From Thermovibrio sp. (GTDB lineage Bacteria > Aquificota > Aquificia > Desulfurobacteriales > Desulfurobacteriaceae): a stretch of DNA of 36,257 nt. The notes under the pieces were generated by a model. That model made no database searches. It was not told the DNA's origin and worked only from the letters and a program-made list of their open reading frames with translations. A program made the translations under genes and the position numbers. Positions 32,827 to 36,257 of the stretch are shown in pieces. The stretch spans positions 1 to 36,257 of the forward strand of contig WFNZ01000057.1 of assembly GCA_015488335.1 (NCBI GenBank), in the 5' to 3' direction. How positions within the stretch are numbered: position 1 is the first letter of the stretch; each line of letters begins with the position of its first letter.

Positions 32827-33453
32827 TCAGGTTAAAAAGAACATTGCTCTAACCATTCCGTTTACCAGAGGAACCAGAATCCAGTTCAGAACGGGGCTTA
32901 TCAGGAGGATTATGAGAATTATCGGGCCGTAAGGTTCAATCTGTTTATACTTGATCCAGAGTTTAGGAGGAAGAAGTGCTTCAAGGATTTTTGAGCCGTC
33001 TAAAGGAGGAATTGGGAGGAGATTGAAGACTCCGAAGGCGACGTTTATAAAGACGGCGTATTTAACCATCAGGAATAGGGGTTCGGCTACGGAAGGGGGA
33101 AGTGCTGAAAACGGAAAGTATTTAAGGAACAGGACAAAAATAAATGCACTCAAGAAGTTTGCAAAAGGGCCTGCGAAAGCTACTAAAATCTCTCCCACTT
33201 TCCAAGATGGAGCTCTTCTGAAGTTCCGCGGGTTTACGGGAACCGGTTTTGCCCAGCCAAAGTGGACCAGGAAAAGGGCAATGAAACCTAAAATGTCTAT
33301 GTGGGCTAAAGGATTGAGGGTTAACCTTCCTGCAAGTTTTGGTGTGTGGTCTCCAAGCTTGTAGGCAACGTATCCGTGGGCGAACTCGTGAACGCTCATT
33401 GCCCACAGAATTCCAGGAACGGCTATTAAGAAGTTCAGTATCCAGTCGTGCAA
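32827..33453 (-). CDS. Site-2 protease family (M50) membrane metalloprotease
   Basis: Intramembrane zinc protease of 208 aa, the short cytoplasm-facing type common in thermophiles. The zinc motif HEFAH has H22, E23 and H26 in a membrane helix. LTLNPLAHIDILG follows, and the third ligand is in NLLPIPPLDGSKILEALLP, the NPxPxDG-like motif. Four to five membrane segments, no PDZ domain. The substrate is unknown. Ten bases after the AMMECR1 gene and 13 before the nucleoside phosphorylase gene. Confidence 0.9.
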   Translation of the reverse strand: MHDWILNFLIAVPGILWAMSVHEFAHGYVAYKLGDHTPKLAGRLTLNPLAHIDILGFIALFLVHFGWAKPVPVNPRNFRRAPSWKVGEILVAFAGPFANFLSAFIFVLFLKYFPFSALPPSVAEPLFLMVKYAVFINVAFGVFNLLPIPPLDGSKILEALLPPKLWIKYKQIEPYGPIILIILLISPVLNWILVPLVNGMVRAMFFLT

Positions 33454-33463
33454 CGTCTCCTCC

Positions 33464-34069
33464 TTAAGAGATTTTCTCCTCTACAACTTCCCCGTAGGGT
33501 TCAGTTTCTGTAAATATCTGCCCCTGAAACTTATAGAACTGGCACCTTGGGTCAAGCCAGCAGTTTGGTGGAAGGCCTGCCTTTACGCAAGTTTGAGCCA
33601 AAAACTCCTCCTCGTTCCAACCCCACTCTACAGGAACCTGTGGGAGCAGGAGTCCGCTGGCGTATCCACACCGAACTATCAGGCCGTCCCTTCCAACTTT
33701 TATGGCCTTGGGGAGCTCCTCTGGTGGAACCTCTATCGGCTGGGGTGGGGTAAGAACTGTTACCTCAAAGAGTAATTTTGGAAGTTCCTCAACTCCAACC
33801 GGGTAAAACCGGGGGTCTCTTGTTGCTGCAGAGATTGCCGCATCTATCGTTGCAAGGACTAAGGGCATTATCGGTTCAGGGTAGCCTATACACCCACGGA
33901 GCTCCTTCTGTGGATACGTTTTCAGCGTAACAAAAACTCCCCTGTTCTCGTAGAGGTCTGGAGGCGTTTCAGGGGGCGGTTCTATCTTTACTCCCCTTCT
34001 CAGGTATTCCTCAACGGCATCCCTTGCAAGTTTTACGAGAAACGTTCCTCTTTCAAGGTCAAACAACAT
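33464..34069 (-). CDS. AMMECR1 domain protein
   Basis: A 201-aa protein consisting of one AMMECR1 domain. The conserved core RGCIGYPEPIMPL (about residues 58-70) is the family hallmark. GVFVTLKTYPQKEL precedes it, AAISAATRDPRFYPV follows, and the C-terminal part is LLPQVPVEWGWNEEEFLAQTCVKAGLPPNCW. The family is conserved in all domains of life; the function is not settled. ATG 34069 with a very strong GGAGGGAG site, which can pair with an upstream CT-rich arm. Confidence 0.92.
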   Translation of the reverse strand: MLFDLERGTFLVKLARDAVEEYLRRGVKIEPPPETPPDLYENRGVFVTLKTYPQKELRGCIGYPEPIMPLVLATIDAAISAATRDPRFYPVGVEELPKLLFEVTVLTPPQPIEVPPEELPKAIKVGRDGLIVRCGYASGLLLPQVPVEWGWNEEEFLAQTCVKAGLPPNCWLDPRCQFYKFQGQIFTETEPYGEVVEEKIS

Positions 34070-34070
34070 C

Positions 34071-34120
34071 TCTCCCTCCTCAACTGTTTTCTGAAATTAA
34101 ATGTAGGAAGGGAGAGGGAA
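34071..34120 (-). promoter_or_regulatory. Leader with ribosome-site-masking hairpin before AMMECR1
   Basis: In the 54 bases between crcB and the AMMECR1 gene, minus-strand TCTCCCTTCCT (34115-34105) can pair with AGGAGGGAGA (34080-34071), one T bulged, loop about 24 bases. The right arm is the AMMECR1 Shine-Dalgarno. Hidden-site or coupling control is inferred. Confidence 0.4.
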
Positions 34121-34123
34121 AAG

Positions 34124-34498
34124 TTAAAGCTTGAAGATTGACTGAAAGAGGGCCATTCCAGAGAGGGTTGCTGTTATGCAGAGAACCACGTTCAGTGTGA
34201 TGTTGAGAAGGGCTTTTGCTATGAGCCCTTCCTGAAGGAGAACAGTTGTTTCGTAGCTGAAGGTTGAGAAGGTTGTGAGAGCTCCTAAAAATCCCGTTAT
34301 GAAAAAGGCTTTCCACTGAGGGGCGATTATGTTTTCAAACAGGGGAACTAAAAAGCCTATGAGGAAGCTACCCAGAACGTTAACAGTTAACGTTCCAACG
34401 GGAAAAGTTGTTCCAGCAATTTTTTGGGCAAAACCGGCTATCAGAAACCTTGAGATGGCACCGAAGAAACCGCCCAGTCCTACAAAGAGCCAGGTCAA
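34124..34498 (-). CDS. crcB: Fluoride exporter CrcB/FluC
   Basis: A 124-aa, four-segment membrane protein of the Fluc family, which exports fluoride as a dual-topology dimer. Signature blocks are GGFFGAISRFLIAGF near 9, TLTVNVLGSFLIGFL near 38 (with the polar-track Asn), and GFLGALTTFSTFSYET near 70 (with the central Na+-site loop and conserved Thr/Ser and Phe). It is a single gene rather than the paired crcB of some species. It starts 1 base after the 2-phosphoglycerate kinase gene, and no fluoride riboswitch is visible because there is no room upstream. Confidence 0.93.
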   Translation of the reverse strand: MTWLFVGLGGFFGAISRFLIAGFAQKIAGTTFPVGTLTVNVLGSFLIGFLVPLFENIIAPQWKAFFITGFLGALTTFSTFSYETTVLLQEGLIAKALLNITLNVVLCITATLSGMALFQSIFKL

Positions 34499-34499
34499 T

Positions 34500-35645
34500 T
34501 TACACCTCTACCTCTTTCAGAAGTTGCTCTGTAATGATATCAAGGGCTCTCTTTCTGGTTTCGTCAAAATCTATGTTTTCAACTACAGGAACGCCCTTTT
34601 CCTTTGCCTTGCTGTAGATAAAGTCCTGAATCTTCCTTATGGCTTTAAAGTTTTTCAGGTATTTCTTGCTGGTTCTCTGGGAGCTCTTCTCCCTTGATGA
34701 GAACCTTCCCCTGTGGAGCTCCTCGTCTAAAGTTGTAAGAATTATATGGACAACGTAGGCTTTATCCTTAAAGAGATCTGCAACTCCCGGTATCAGGTGA
34801 ATTCCCTCAACAACCAAACTCACGTTCTCTTTTATCGCCCTGTTTACAACGGCTTTTACTCCCGTTAGAACCTTATCGCTCTGGTCTAAAAACCCGTAGA
34901 TTATCCTTTCTTCTTTAGGAGTCTCTGAAAGCTGAGGGAGGAAATCCCCTGCCTCGTAAGAGGAAACGTGGAGGGAAGGGGCAAGCTCCTTTGAAACCAT
35001 CTTCCTCATAACTTCCCTTATGGAGTCTGTAGAGGCCGTTCTGTTTATCTCTAAAGTTCCGGCAAGCTCAGAGGCGAGCCGCGATTTCCCTACTCCCGTA
35101 GCTCCGCCTATCAAGATAATTATCGGCTTCTCTAACTTTTTGGCCTTCCGCCACAGGAGGTATCTCTTTGAGAATTCTTCACCCAACCTCTTTTTAATGA
35201 GCTTTGCCGTTAGCTGTCGGAGCTCCGCTCTCTTAACTCTGAACTTTCCCTTCTTTACGAGTGTGTCGTGAACCTCTTTCGCAATCTCAAAAGCTTCATT
35301 AGTATCAACTCCAGCAGAGCGGATAGAGGCCGCAAGAATTCCCCTTGAAAAGGGAACGAAGGCCTTTCCACACTCCTCACAGACAAGAACTTCTCTTTCT
35401 TTAACCTGAGCCTTGTATCTGTTGGCAACCTTTTTACCGAACTTTTCTTTAAGGGTTTTAAAAACCAGGTCTATAAGTTCGTCTGTTGTAACTGTTCCAC
35501 TTAACTTTGCTGAAACGGAGTCTGCCACTCTGTAGGCGTCTTCAACCGATAGTCCCACTTTCATTAAAGACCTTGCAAGAACACCCTTAGAGAAGGGATA
35601 CTTTTCGCCTGAACCGTCTACTACAAACCGTTTTTTCTTTGCCAT
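34500..35645 (-). CDS. 2-phosphoglycerate kinase with two N-terminal ATP-cone domains
   Basis: A 381-aa kinase. The P-loop is GGATGVGKS at 180-188, followed by RTASTDSIREVMRKM and LVVEGIHLIPG near 286. This is the arrangement of archaeal 2-phosphoglycerate kinases that make 2,3-bisphosphoglycerate, the precursor of cyclic 2,3-diphosphoglycerate. Two successive ATP-cone-like modules precede it (about 7-80 and 85-165; KYPFSKGVLARSL and FVPFSRGILAASI are their matching cores), with a CEEC pair between them. The cones suggest nucleotide-level control. ATG start; the mltG end overlaps it by 25 bases. The heat-solute role is inference. Confidence 0.85.
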   Translation of the reverse strand: MAKKKRFVVDGSGEKYPFSKGVLARSLMKVGLSVEDAYRVADSVSAKLSGTVTTDELIDLVFKTLKEKFGKKVANRYKAQVKEREVLVCEECGKAFVPFSRGILAASIRSAGVDTNEAFEIAKEVHDTLVKKGKFRVKRAELRQLTAKLIKKRLGEEFSKRYLLWRKAKKLEKPIIILIGGATGVGKSRLASELAGTLEINRTASTDSIREVMRKMVSKELAPSLHVSSYEAGDFLPQLSETPKEERIIYGFLDQSDKVLTGVKAVVNRAIKENVSLVVEGIHLIPGVADLFKDKAYVVHIILTTLDEELHRGRFSSREKSSQRTSKKYLKNFKAIRKIQDFIYSKAKEKGVPVVENIDFDETRKRALDIITEQLLKEVEV

Positions 35646-36257
35646 TTCCTGAACTTTTCAACGTTTTTTAAGTGTTGATTATAGCTCCTGCTGAAAACGT
35701 GACCGCCCTTTCCTGTAGCGACAAAGTAGAGGTAATTGACATCTGCCGGGTAGAGTGCAGCTCTTATGGAGGAAAGTGATGGATTACAGATAGGGTAAGG
35801 AGGTAATCCTTTAACGTAGTAAGTATTGTAAGGGGATGGAACCTTGAGATCTCTGTAGGTTAGTCTCTTAACATCTTTTCCCTTCAGTTTTAGGGCGTAG
35901 ATAACAGTTGGGTCGCACTGGAGCTCCATTCCCCTTTTCAGTCTGTTGTAGATAACCGCAGCTATCAGTGGTCTTTCTAAAGGTATTGAAGTTTCCTTTT
36001 CAACAATAGACGCAACGGTTACTATCTGGAGGAGGTCTGGCTTTCCAAGGGCATCTCTTACTTTTTTTGGAGGAGTGTAGTTCCTGAAAAGAGGTTCCAC
36101 AACCTCTTTAAACCGTTTAACTGCAACTTCAACAGCCTTTCTGCAGCCATCTTTCTCGTTTATGTAGTAGGTATCTGGAAAGAGAAACCCGTTTAGAGAC
36201 GGAACACCGAGCTCTTTCAGGAAACTTTTGTCTTTTGATAGAGAGAGGAGTTCCCCC
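35621..36257 (-). CDS. mltG: Endolytic transglycosylase MltG, C-terminal part (truncated by window edge)
   Basis: Cuts nascent peptidoglycan strands and so sets their length; membrane-anchored in the periplasm. The open frame continues to the window edge and begins ...SFLKELGVPSLNGFLFPDTYYINEKDGC. FLFPDTY is the family entry motif. The catalytic glutamate is in VTVASIVEKET, and ERPLIAAVIYNRLKRGMELQCDPTVIYAL, SPYNTYYVKGLPPYPICNPSLSSIRAAL and YLYFVATGKGGHVFS complete the YceG fold. The N-terminal anchor is beyond the window. It is the first visible gene of the minus-strand string. Its last 25 bases overlap the kinase start. Confidence 0.93.
   Translation of the reverse strand, partial: GELLSLSKDKSFLKELGVPSLNGFLFPDTYYINEKDGCRKAVEVAVKRFKEVVEPLFRNYTPPKKVRDALGKPDLLQIVTVASIVEKETSIPLERPLIAAVIYNRLKRGMELQCDPTVIYALKLKGKDVKRLTYRDLKVPSPYNTYYVKGLPPYPICNPSLSSIRAALYPADVNYLYFVATGKGGHVFSRSYNQHLKNVEKFRKWQRKNGL

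Larger units (their letters stand above)
277..35927. repeat. Dispersed palindrome GGAGCTCC, about 35 copies
   Basis: Hand count. Octamer starts include 277, 490, 904, 1358, 1724, 2751, 4168, 5095, 10020, 10242, 10788, 12302, 14409, 15016, 16011, 17319, 17430, 18998, 19829, 21374, 21817, 22564, 24122, 24705, 26973, 28033, 28477, 30486, 30601, 30637, 33712, 33898, 34715, 35219 and 35920. About ten extend to GGGAGCTCCC. The core GAGCTC occurs about 75 times. Nearly all are inside genes, on both strands and in all three frames. Confidence 0.85.

Noticed and set aside
34124-34498. Fluoride riboswitch upstream of crcB
   Set aside because: Only one base separates it from the kinase gene, leaving no leader for a riboswitch.

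Overview
The window looks like a chromosomal stretch of a thermophilic, flagellated Gram-negative bacterium, most likely Aquificota and perhaps Desulfurobacteriaceae. That placement is an inference from protein style (Glu/Lys-rich, many TTG starts) and gene content; no marker gene was compared. There is no phage, insertion sequence or CRISPR array. Genes are dense, and no stretch over 300 bases lacks a gene or gene remnant.

Layout. At 1-5204 there is a truncated lipoprotein, an Nth-family DNA glycosylase, a PHP-domain phosphoesterase, a selenocysteine tRNA (UCA anticodon, long variable arm), radA, and a feoAB ferrous-iron operon with a clear promoter and palindromic operator candidate. At 5319-6397 lie an AT-rich unknown membrane-anchored protein and a broken small membrane-protein gene. 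Next come pyrophosphatase and a methyl-accepting chemotaxis protein with a perfect sigma-28 promoter, then tRNA-Leu(CAA), proC, a UPF0280 gene, a TolC-like outer-membrane protein and a MazEF-like toxin-antitoxin pair. At 13024-15757 pyruvate kinase and an SLC13 carboxylate transporter form a minus-strand operon.

At 15816-22866 a tight plus-strand operon runs thpR, DUF445, phosphohexomutase, KaiC-like ATPase, a TIGR00725 protein, two uncharacterised membrane proteins and aroK. It is followed by an envelope-glycan group: a minus-strand set (ArnT-like transferase, DPM1/ArnC-like glycosyltransferase, UPF0104 flippase-like protein) and a second ArnT-like transferase on the plus strand. Then come a sirtuin, a Cys-rich unknown protein, tRNA-Leu(CAG), endonuclease IV and a phosphoribosyltransferase. 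The window ends in a long minus-strand gene string: mltG (cut by the window edge), 2-phosphoglycerate kinase, crcB/fluC, AMMECR1, an M50 protease, pyrimidine-nucleoside phosphorylase and a YlbF-family protein.

The most unusual signal is not a gene. The palindrome GGAGCTCC occurs about 35 times (hand count), and its core GAGCTC about 75 times against roughly 7-9 expected. It lies inside genes on both strands and in all three reading frames, so it looks selected at the DNA level, much like HIP1 in cyanobacteria. Between 5103 and 10019 the octamer is absent, and that gap includes the AT-rich unknown genes.
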